Assembly: GCA_001051155.2 (NCBI GenBank)
Contig: JYIP02000007.1
Span: forward strand, 498,342-562,341
Reading direction: 5' to 3'
DNA length: 64,000 nt
Source: Chrysoporthe austroafricana
Taxonomy: Eukaryota; Ascomycota; Sordariomycetes; Diaporthales; Cryphonectriaceae
The notes below the pieces were generated by a model. The model was not told the origin of the DNA, ran no database searches, and saw only the letters and a program-made list of their open reading frames with translations. The position numbers and the translations under genes were made by a program. Below, piece after piece: positions 35,060 through 44,189 of this stretch (within the stretch, counting starts at the first letter, position 1; each line of letters begins with the position of its first letter).

Positions 35060-36000
35060 TCGCAGCTATAGTCAGAAATTCCCAGCCGTTTAATTACATC
35101 GCAGCTGCGGTCTGAATCAAATCGCAGCTGCGGTCTGAATCACATCGCAGCTGCGGTCTGAATCACATCGCAGCTGCGGTCTGAATCACATCGCAGCTGC
35201 GGTCTGAATCACATCGCAGCTGCAGTCTGAATCACATCGCAGCTGCAGTCTGAATCATATCGCAGCTGCGGTCTGAATTATATCGCAGCTGCAGTCTGAT
35301 AGTCTTTAAATTATATCGCAGCTATAGTCTGAATTATATCGCAGCTGCAGTCTGAATTATATCGAAGCTGCAGTCTGAATTATATCGCAGCTGTAGTCTG
35401 AATTATATCGAAGCTGCAGTTTAAATTATATCGCACTTGCAATCTGGGTTTTTTTGTAATGCTTGAATTGTATCCCAGCTATAGTTTGGTTTATCTTGTT
35501 AATAATTATTGAATTATATCGCAGCTGCAGTTTGGGGTTTTTTTTTATAAAAAAAATTTATTGAATTATATCGCAATTGCAATCTGAGTTTTTGTACTTT
35601 TCGAATTAATTTAGATTCTTATTGTCGTTTAATTCTATTGCAGCTATAATCTGGATTTTAGTACCGTTTAATTCTATCGCGGCTACGATCTGGATTTTAG
35701 TACGGTTTAACTCTATTGCAGCTACGATTTAAATTTTAATACCGTCTGATTTTATTGCAGCTATAATTTAAATTTTAATACCGTTTAATTCTATTGCAGC
35801 TACGATCTGGATTTTAGTACCGTTCAATTTTATTGCAGCTATAATTTGGATTTTGGTACCATTTAATTCTATCGCAGCTACGATCTAGATTTTGGTATCA
35901 TTTAATTCGCAACTGTAATCAGAAGTTCCTAGTCTTTGGATTTTTGTTACAGTGCTATTGAGGATTAAGAATTTAAGCATTGCGCTAACCTGGGTTCGCT
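35060..36000 (+). repeat. 23-bp satellite array, left arm
   Basis: The best-kept part, 35098-35304, holds nine consecutive 23-bp units of the type ATCGCAGCTGCGGTCTGAAT plus three bases. The array then decays by C-to-T/G-to-A changes and spacing changes up to about 35935. Further scattered units lie at 36490-36760. The core GCAGCTGC is itself a palindrome. Confidence 0.9.
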
Positions 36001-36322
36001 TTCATTTCACTGATTAAACACAAATATTTTGCTTGTAAAGAATTGGCGGTTCGACTCCGCTTCCTAACCCTTTAGCAAGAATCAGCTTCTGTACTAATAG
36101 ACGAGACGTGGGTGATGGCCTGCTGGCCGACCGAGGAGAGCTTCTCGAGTTCCTATTAAAGACTCATCATATCAGCGACGGCGTGTCCTAGTGCAGTTCT
36201 ATCCTATCCTGCCCTATCCTACAAGAGACGCTATAACACAACACACAACACCGCATAGCACAGCACAGCACAGCAGGGGAATGCAAGGCAGAGCAGAGCA
36301 GAGCACAAGAGCGTAACGTACC

Positions 36323-36492
36323 GTCTGGATCATGGCCATCTTGTCCTCGTCGGCGGCCTTGCGACACTTGGAGTCGGGTCGGTAGCGGTAGCAGTACTTG
36401 CTGTTCCTGTTTCGGGAGGGCGGCTGCTCGTGGTCGTAGGCGTGGTTGTGAGGGTGGGCATGAGAGGCGTCGATCTTGGAAACGGGCGCGTA
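36323..36492 (-). pseudogene. Captured exon fragment of the met30/scon-2 F-box gene
   Basis: On the minus strand this GC-rich patch has an uninterrupted frame ending at a splice donor (GTACGT at 36328). It contains SKYCYRYRPDSKCRKAADED followed by KMAMIQT. That segment matches the conserved region just before the F-box of the fungal sulfur-control protein (MET30, scon-2, sconB), which is followed there by the N-terminal F-box and WD40 repeats. Neither is present here. About 250 bp of GC-richer DNA downstream of the donor looks like the start of the intron. It therefore appears to be a partial copy of a host gene, lying between satellite units. The family call is from memory of the motif, without alignment. 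Confidence 0.62.
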
Positions 36493-36945
36493 CTAGTCGT
36501 TTGATTTAAATGCAATTATTATTTAAAGCTCAAAGCTTCTAGTCGTCTAATAGTATCGCAGCTATAGTCTAGACCCTTTAGTCATTTGATTTTATCGCGA
36601 TAATAATCTGGAGCTTCTCGTTGTTTGATTTTCATTACAGTTATTGTCTGGAGCTCGAAGCCTCTGATCTTTTACTTATATCACAGCTACGGTCCGGAGC
36701 CTCCAGTAATTTAATTACATGCGGTTATAGTCTGGAGCTCCCAGTCGTTTGATTTCGTCGCAGTACAAGCCCAGAGCCCAAGATGCCCCACTCCCTGCTC
36801 CCCATATAATGCTGTGCCTCGAAATGTTCTCTGCCCAGTCATGGCTCGCTCTCCATGCAACTCGCTCAAACCCTCTCTCCCGTCTAAAAGACCACATCGG
36901 AGGCGTGCGTGATCTTCTCTAACAATTCTTCCTACAGCTTCCAAC

Positions 36946-37751
36946 ATGAACCATCAAACCGTGGCTGGCCCCTGTGGTAGTCGGGATGATTCTCTAACAA
37001 TTCTTTCTGCAACCCCCCACATGAGCCATCAAACCGTGGCTAGCCCCCGTGGTGGTCAGGATGATACTAGCAACGCCTCTCTTCCGGGCCCGACTAGTGC
37101 AGTCCAGCCGCCTCGATATGTCCGCGTTGTCTACCAGGACCATCGACAGCGCTTCTGGTTTCCACTGCCTCAAGTCAACGCCTTCCAGCCCATCTGGGAC
37201 GCTATGGGTCAAATCCGCCAGATTCGAGGCTCTCGCGCCGCGGGGCTGTCGGCCTGCCACTCCCTAAGATTGCTTCTACGGAAGGTAGTTGTAGAAACGG
37301 CGACAATCTCGACGGTGTGTTGACCTGTGGGCCTTATCCAGCCATGCGTGCAAGCGTTTACTGACTATGAATGGATCAGGCTCGACTGGACGACGTCGAA
37401 GGGGAGGACCCGTCGCGGAGGGTCGAGCTGTCCGCATTACACCGCGAGGCCTGCCCGGGGCTCACGGCCATGTTCAACGGCCACAGAGTGATGGGGGCCC
37501 GGGATATTCTCGCGGATCACTATCCCAACCTGGTCGCTGGTTCTTCGGGACGTCAGGTCCTCGTGATCTCTTATAAGCTCAGGAAGCGGATGTTCGTCAA
37601 GCTTGTCATCCTGTGGCTTGTTGTGTCTGGCTTGGTCGGCGTTGCTGTCGGGAAGGTCACCTCGAGTGTCCCTGCGGGGTTTAGTGCATTTGTAGGCGTG
37701 ACGCTTATCGTCACGGTCCCAATGAGCGTAGTCTTCTGGGTGTCTGGATGA
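36946..37751 (+). CDS. Unknown protein with two C-terminal membrane helices
   Basis: Two exons, 36946-37314 and 37380-37751, give 246 residues. The 65-nt intron has donor GTGTGT, branch CTGAC and acceptor ATCAG, phase 0. The N-terminus contains a 75-bp direct duplication (MNHQTVAGP… then MSHQTVASP…), so the real start could be either ATG, 36946 or 37021. A central part (YVRVVYQDHRQRFWFPLP) could be a small beta domain. The C-terminus has two hydrophobic helices, FVKLVILWLVVSGLVGVAVG and FVGVTLIVTVPMSVVFWV, close together, which predicts a hairpin membrane anchor. The frame is intact even though it lies between decayed satellite arrays. No family is recognised, and it may be cargo of the surrounding structure. 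Confidence 0.6.
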
Positions 37752-38504
37752 AGAGGATGAGCCAACGCGCACAACGTATTTTCTAGATGATCTGAGATGG
37801 TTATAGACGCATTGGATAGCGATGATGATGGTTGTAAGGTTAACAGCTTGACATACTTTATTTGTATGTTCCGTAGAATTTTCAATTTTCAGAGACTCTG
37901 GCAACATCTCAGGGGGAAACCCCCCGGACTCCCCTAAGACACCACCTACCACACCAAGATTTCCCAAATAGGCAATCGCGATTGCACACCTTCCTTCTCA
38001 ACTATCGTTTTCAACCACCACGTGGGATTCGACCAATCCCTCCCTCGCATTTTAAAACTAACCAATCCCTCCTCAGGAATTATTTGCAGAGAACAGGATT
38101 TAGAACACTTCGCTCCGGCCCGTCCTCTGCTCCGTTGAATTAAGCCGGAGTATCGATCTTGGTATGAACGTAGAGTATAACAATTATCTTATAGATGCGT
38201 ATACGACGTTACGTACCTATATCATCGCCTCCCCTGGAGACGCTCATCATCCTCCTGTTGATTCTGCAGTTCCCGGTCACACGACTCAAGCCTCTTCTGA
38301 CAGTATTAGGACACTCGCTTCGGCCAGATCAGCGAGAGATAAGCTGGACTACGAGCGCACGGCGCACGGTTAAGAATAAGCCACAACAGTGAGCAGAGAG
38401 AGGCTGACCTAGTGCGGTTGATCAAGAGATAATCGTGAAGTACACCGAGCGGAAAAGCCGATCTCTCACATCCAAGGCGTTCTGCAGAGCTGTCCATAAT
38501 ATCC
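37752..38504. other. Non-coding spacer right of the cargo gene
   Basis: 3' flank of the two-helix gene, then AT-richer DNA up to the right satellite array. The stretch 37900-38130 is less AT-rich, but no coding frame is convincing. Confidence 0.4.
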
Positions 38505-39765
38505 AGACTGCAGCTGCAATATAATTCAATAATTACAAAAAAAAAAGAAAAAAAAAATACAGCTGGGATATAATTCAGACTGTAGCTGCGATATAATTCA
38601 AATTGCAGCTGCAATACAATTTAACGATTGCAAAAAAACCCCAGATTGCAAGTACGATATAATTTAAACTGCAGCTGCGTCATAATTTAACGACTATCAG
38701 ACTGCAGCTGCGATATAATTTAGACTGCAGCTGCGATATAATTCAGATTGCAGCTGCGATATAATCCAGATTGCAGCTGCGATATGATTCAGATTGCAGC
38801 TGCGATATAATCCAGACTACAGCTGCGTTATAATTCAGGTTGCAGCTGCAATATAATCCAGACTATAGCTGCGATATAATTCAGATCATAGCTGCGATAT
38901 AATCCAAACTATAGCTGCGATACAATTTAACGATTACAAAAAAAAACCCTAAATTGCAGCTGCGATATAATTCAGATTGCAGCTGCGATATAATTCAGAT
39001 TGCAGCTGCGATATAATTCAGATTGCAGCTGCGATATGATCCAAACTACAGCTGCGATATAATAATTCAGATTACAGCTGCGATACAATTTAACGATTAC
39101 AAAAAAAACCCTAAATTGCAGCTGCGTTATAATTCAGATTGCAGCTGCGATATGATTCAGACTACAGCTGCGATATAAGTCAGAGGGGGTAACTTCCGGC
39201 CACCCCTACTTCCGGCCACTCTGGCCGGCCACATTCAATATAGATATATATTAGTATTTCATTCTAATCAGCTACTACAATGCAATTCTCTTCTCTAATA
39301 TATAATTCGATATCGCTTTCTCTATCAGAACTGTCCGTTTCTCGATTAACTGCATTTTGAGCCCTCTGTATAGCCTTGATATCTGCAAACTTCGAATTTG
39401 GACTTATATCGACTTTCTTTCTTTTCCTAGGTTTTGCATTCTCAGCCTGTGCTTTTAATGCTTTATTTTCTCCCAGAGCCTTAGCCAAAGCTAGACCCCT
39501 TTTATCCCAAGCTTTTTGTATCTTTCAAAATAAGATATATCGTGCTGATTCAGTCGAAAGCTAATGCCGATTTCCGTGCAATCGATAGTACAGATCTTTA
39601 GCCTTCCGAAGGGTCGAATATATATCTGGCTGGTCCGATAATAGAAATTTAGGCTTTATTAATTGCCTTGCTGCGATATAGTTCAGACTGCAGCTGCGAT
39701 ACAATTTAACGATTACAAAAAAAACCTAAATTGCAGCTGCGATATAATTCAGACTGCAGCTACGC
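38505..39765 (-). repeat. 23-bp satellite array, right arm (inverted)
   Basis: Units of the form GCAGCTGCGATATAATTCAG plus three bases run at a 23-bp period from about 38505 to 39183. They are broken by short A-rich spacers and resume at 39668-39765. They are the reverse complement of the left-arm unit, with more AT substitutions. The gap at 39186-39650 is filled by a transposon fragment. Confidence 0.9.
39186..39650 (-). mobile_element. Pogo/Fot1-like transposon 3' end
   Basis: A minus-strand frame (39264 to about 39525) encodes KAWDKRGLALAKALGENKAL, then a KPRKRKKVDISPNSKFADI segment. This is like the C-terminal tail of Fot1/pogo (Tc1-mariner) transposases. Past its stop is a terminal sequence in which ACTTCCGGCCAC occurs twice (39191-39219), plausibly the inverted-repeat end. 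The DDE catalytic region is missing and upstream stops occur, so it is a truncated relic. Satellite units on both sides show it was inserted into the right array. Confidence 0.6.
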
Positions 39766-39770
39766 GCGCT

Positions 39771-40267
39771 GCCAGCGGGCCACCCATCTCATTGGTGGCT
39801 ACGAATAGATGATGCTGGATTTTCCCTCTCCTTCACCTGCTTCTCATAGGCGGCGCCCTCTTCCCTCGCCGTCTTGCTGGGTCGTCTGACGCGCAATAGG
39901 AGCTGTTAGGTCGGAACTTGGACCTGTGCTCAGAGACTGGTGATCGCCTCGCAGCCATCTCATAAACAGCTAGTTGCGGGACCCGGGCTTCGAAATATAT
40001 GTCTCTCCAGCCATCGGGTCTCTGTCAAACGTTCAGTCCGCCGCTCATTCTCATCAGGAAACTCTCCGGCCCTTCTGTCATCTGTGTCCCAACCGCCTTT
40101 GGATGTTGTCACCTTCAACAGCTCGGAGTACTCCTCAGCAGAATGCCTCATCATTTCTGGCGCTACAAGTCTGTGCCGACAAGCGCTGGTGAGTTAGAAC
40201 AAGTGAGTCGACAATCCAACCAGGAGCGTACGCCATCGGACTCCTGAATTCCTATCAGCGGCCCCAA
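39771..40267. other. Intergenic, no supported gene
   Basis: GC content returns to host level at about 39765. No protein-like frame with usable splice sites was found. It may include the promoter of the next gene. Confidence 0.4.
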
Positions 40268-40620
40268 TGCGTGAAAACGATCCTGATCCCGCTGACACCA
40301 AGTGAGCCTGCAGCCTTGTCACTGTTGCTCCCGCATTCTCCTTGAGGATTTCATCTGGCAGAAGCGAGCCACATCTTTCGTGGCCAAACGGAGAGGGTAA
40401 AATGGGGTCGTCTCGCAGTTCCGCCGTGGTGGGAGACGCCAGGTTATCACTACATCCCCTACGTTCGTCTCCATCTCCGGGCCATCAAGATCAGGAGAGC
40501 CACGGTGCCCGGGTCCCCGGGTGCTGCCCGCGGATTCGGGATGCCCATAGCAGCGACCAGGACGTCGACAGGGAGAGCGGTGGGGTTCAAGATACCCGGG
40601 AAGATGATAAATTGAAAAGG

Positions 40621-41209
40621 AGGAGGACGGCGAAGTGGAAGTCGAGGAAGTCACGGCCTCAGAACCTCCTGCTTGGGTCGATCTCAGATGGCTGAACGAG
40701 CACCACATGTGGGGCCAGGACGTTTACAGGACGCTGTACCAGGACCCAGATGGAGGTTTCCTGTTCATCCTGGTGCGTACCATCCCCAAGACCGCTCCGA
40801 TCCAAAATCGAGTGCCTTCTTCAGTGAAGTTAGAGCAGATATGAAATGGCAGAACACTCGTTCTCCCTGGGTTTTGTCTGCAGCTCCATGTCTCTCTCGC
40901 AGTGGCAAAGGCAAGATCCAGTCAAGAACCAAGGGGTCCCAGAGCGCGCGGACAGTTTTCGAGAGCTTGGGCTCTGCCACGGCGATCCCGAGACTTTGGC
41001 ATGACTAACTCGAGAGGCCGCAGACGTATAGCGACTGGCCGCTGTGGCTCAAGTGGGACGGCTGGTTCATCAGCGTCGACGAGGACGGGCGACTGCCGCA
41101 GTGGGTGGTCGACGAGGTGCACCCTGGATGGCGAGCCCGGTGGGAGGTCGGGGCGCGCGCCCTCAGCCGGCCGCAGCCGCCCAGCCCACCGCCTGACACC
41201 CCGTGGTGA
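40621..41209 (+). CDS. Unknown small protein, 3' exons (5' end unresolved)
   Basis: Two exons are supported. One ends at 40772 with a GTGCGT donor. It encodes an acidic lead-in, then WVDLRWLNEHHMWGQDVYR and a DPDGGFLFIL end. The other is 41024-41209, after a 251-nt intron with CTAAC branch and CGCAG acceptor, encoding TYSDWPLWLKWDGWFISVDE and a proline-rich tail with TGA stop. Both parts are rich in Trp and acidic residues and look like one compact domain. No ATG lies in the first exon and stops lie just before 40615, so at least one upstream exon is needed. A candidate is the short ATG exon at 40268-40302 with GTGAGC donor, but the middle could not be resolved. I do not recognise the family. 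Confidence 0.4.
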
Positions 41210-44189
41210 CGGATAACGATCGACGGGTCGTGTCTGTCAGGGCCTGGACTGGGTACGGGGCCGGCGCCCTGCCCTTGTTTGGCTTTTCAGGATGGCCTTG
41301 TGCAGGCGCGGCGTCAGTGGAAGGTGAGGCTGTGGATCCACTCGTTTAGGGTTCATGAGCACGGCCTTGGGAGCTTGGAGGATTTGTCCTTTTGCATGCG
41401 CACCTGCGCCGCATTTTGCATAAAGCGATGGGTACAAGCGAACGAAGGAATGGCAGGGGACGGTGGCCATATGTATGCAGCGTAACGTCGCATCCTATAG
41501 CTGATCTTGTTTAGACTTTGTCGGCCTGGAGATGGGGAGTGCGACTCTGATGCGATACCAGAAAGACTAAGGACCTTATGGCCACGGGCCGCGAGATCGC
41601 GCGATGATGTTCCCGCTGGAGTTCGTACAGATGTCACCTTCCGCAAAACGACAGTACTCGTCCAGACCGAAGCCGAGATACTGCCGCAGCCTGGATTAGT
41701 GACCGCAGAACTTTGGACGAGTACTGGGTATTTACTCAACAGCCGCCTACTCGGGCCGCTCCGCCTCCCATCTAGAGCTTCCTGGCATCCACAGAAGCCT
41801 CGGTGCTGGATCTCTACAGACCGATCGATGTATTGGGGGCCGGATTCGGTTGTATGTACGATAGGCGGCCGGGGATTGGCACGGGCACTCGAGCTGAGGC
41901 ACGTATGACGCGCGGGGGCGAACAGCAAGTAGGAGTTGTGCTCGGGATGGAAGGTTGCTCGTATACGCACGACGAGAGACGCCTGGGTGTCGTTCAAGCA
42001 GCCAAGCGACAAGTGGCCTGACACGACGCGAGTGCGACTCGCAGAGGACATGGGGCCTGTCTAGACAGGCACGGCAGGACAAGACATGCTGCTTATTAGA
42101 TCTACTAGAGTACAGAAACCTCGCCGAAGGAGCTCTAGAGCTGGCCTAGTCCCTGGCTAGCGACCGCCGATCCAAAACAGATGGTTGTTGATATGTATAC
42201 GCGTTGCGTTAGAGGAGCCCCCAAGCGGAAATTCTCTAGACGCCTATGCGTCGCAATTGGAGGGCGTTAGGGCCTCACCCAGCGTGATACGGTCGGCGGC
42301 GCGAGAAAGGGATCACCGACGCCGCCGTCAAGCTGTCATGGAGGACTGCAGCGTCCCAAGATCAGGGCCGACCGACTCAGGATCCTGCGTGGGAGCTTGC
42401 TGTAGCGAGATGAGGAGGAGGAGGGGCACAAGCTGTGTTGGTGATCCTGGTTTCATCGCACGAAAACAAGCTTTTCGTCAGGGCCGGGGCCGGGTGCTAT
42501 GTAGGTATGTATCGAGACGAGAGCGCCAGCTCGACCGGAATCTGGTACGAGCGAAGCACGACGACGTGTTGGAGGGTCTTGGTGGTGGTGCTCTGCAGCC
42601 CGGGGGGATGCAGGCTGGTGTGGTGTGGTGTGATGTCAGGGCCAGGCCGCTGGGTGGGAGGCTTCTGGCAGTCACTCTTGCTACATACCATGTATGATAG
42701 CACCCCAGCACATGCGCAGCAGAGGGAGTCGTAGCAGTCAATGGGTGGGTGGTATTGCTGGGCTGCAGCACAGTACTGGGCATGCTGGGGGGATAGCGAT
42801 ACATAATACTTACATAGCAGGTGCAGGGTGGGGTCCGAGGGAGGGAGCCGATCTGACTGGCTGAGATCCTACTTCCACAGGGGGTTCCCTGCCCCGTTGC
42901 CCCCCTAGGTGAACAGAAACGGTCAGAACTCAGGTGGTCAGGGGGGCCACTGCTTGCACAGGCCAGGCCTGTCTTGCCCTCTGCAGGTGCGTGTGCGCCG
43001 TGCTGTGTGCTGTACTAAGTAGCTCCAAGAGGCCTCATCAGTCGGGGTGGGAGCGTGGTCCTGCTGGGGGGGGGGGGTTGTTGGTCGGGGTGGTGATGGT
43101 GTGGTGCTGGTCAAACCTGCTGCGCCCTGAGTGTTCCATCTGGATCCCTCTGGCGTGCTGTCCTGTCCGACTGCCACCAGCTTGTTTCCGATTCAGACCA
43201 AGACAGCGGCTGCAGCCCCAGCTGCGCCTGCATGTCTTCCTCCCCCAAGGACCCCCAACAGGACAGTGCACCTGGGGCCTGGAACCCAGATACTACAGTA
43301 CGTACCCAGCACCGTGCTATGTACGTCCGTACCTAATCCTTCACCCTCCCCCCCCCGGCTCACCGTCATTCGCTGGTTGGCGCTGCGGCTGAACCCACCC
43401 ACCGGCCCTGGCGGCTCTGAGCCTGCTGGGCCCTACTAACCCTAGTAGGCGTTCCAGGCTGTCCGTTGGCGGCGCTGTGGCATATTGGCTTGGCCTCCTC
43501 GTCCGACCCCTTATCCCGGGCCACCAGCGACCCCAATTGCATCCCACCCTGCTGCTCCACTCCCACACACCCCACCCCACCGCCTTCCGGTCGTTCCAAT
43601 CCCAGGTCGCCTCTCTTCCACCTCTTGAAACTTCAACCTCGTCATCGCCTCTCTCTCGACGATGGTCGCGCCATCCCATCACAGCCCACCCCAACCATCG
43701 ACGATCGCCACCCGCTGACCGACCGACGGCGTCCCCCGCCAGGAGGCCGACGACGCCCTCTTGGAGACGGAGCGAGAGAACCGCCGAGGGACACGGACGC
43801 ACGCACGCACGCACGCAGAGAGCGAGACTCTGAGCGAGGAGAGGAGAGGGATCCGAGGCGAGGACCGAGGAGCTGGTGGCCCGCCTCCGACCTCTGGTTC
43901 TGGTTATGAGGCCCCGATCCTCACCCATCGGCACCCGGTCTTCTCACCGTTGATGTCGCCTCGCCCTCCTCATCCAGCCCACGAATATAAGTTCGCGCCT
44001 TGGAGTCGGAAGTGAACCTCGGCCCGGCCCCGGCCCCGGGTCCTCGAGATCAATCTGAACGTCTCCTTTCCAGACCGCCACGGCCCAATCAGCCTCCGCG
44101 GGCTGAGACAGCTGCTCCAGCCCTCGTCTCCTCCGACGGTCGACATCTCCCGCCTTCTCACCTCCTCCCCCTCCCCCGCCGCCGCCGGC
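41210..44189. other. Long intergenic region, no supported gene
   Basis: About 3 kb. Frames between 41300 and 42800 overlap on both strands and lack protein-like composition. Around 43060 is a G-tract, and near 43797 a short (ACGC)n run. The pyrimidine-rich stretch from about 43500 to 44189 is probably the promoter and a long 5' UTR of the gene at 44190. Confidence 0.45.

Larger units (their letters stand above)
35060..39770. mobile_element. Foldback-like structure: inverted satellite arrays around host-like genes
   Basis: Arrays of a 23-bp unit on the left (35060-36000 and 36490-36760) face arrays of the same unit in reverse complement on the right (38505-39183 and 39668-39765). The spacer (about 36760-38505) has unique, GC-richer DNA with a complete gene, and a GC-rich exon fragment interrupts the left array. 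Long inverted arms made of short tandem repeats are characteristic of foldback elements known in Drosophila. The assignment here is inferred from layout only. No transposase, target duplication or exact outer end was found, and the arrays could also be two unrelated satellite blocks. Confidence 0.45.

Noticed and set aside
35098..35304. Regular 23-bp units resembling a CRISPR array
   Set aside because: Units are contiguous without unique spacers and the organism is a fungus; this is satellite DNA.
36036..36068. tRNA-like T-arm (GCGG-TTCGACT-CCGC)
   Set aside because: No matching acceptor stem, D-arm or good anticodon stem upstream, so no tRNA gene is claimed.
42185..42697. 170-codon frame in the 41-44 kb gap
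   Set aside because: Composition is not protein-like and there are overlapping frames of similar length on both strands.
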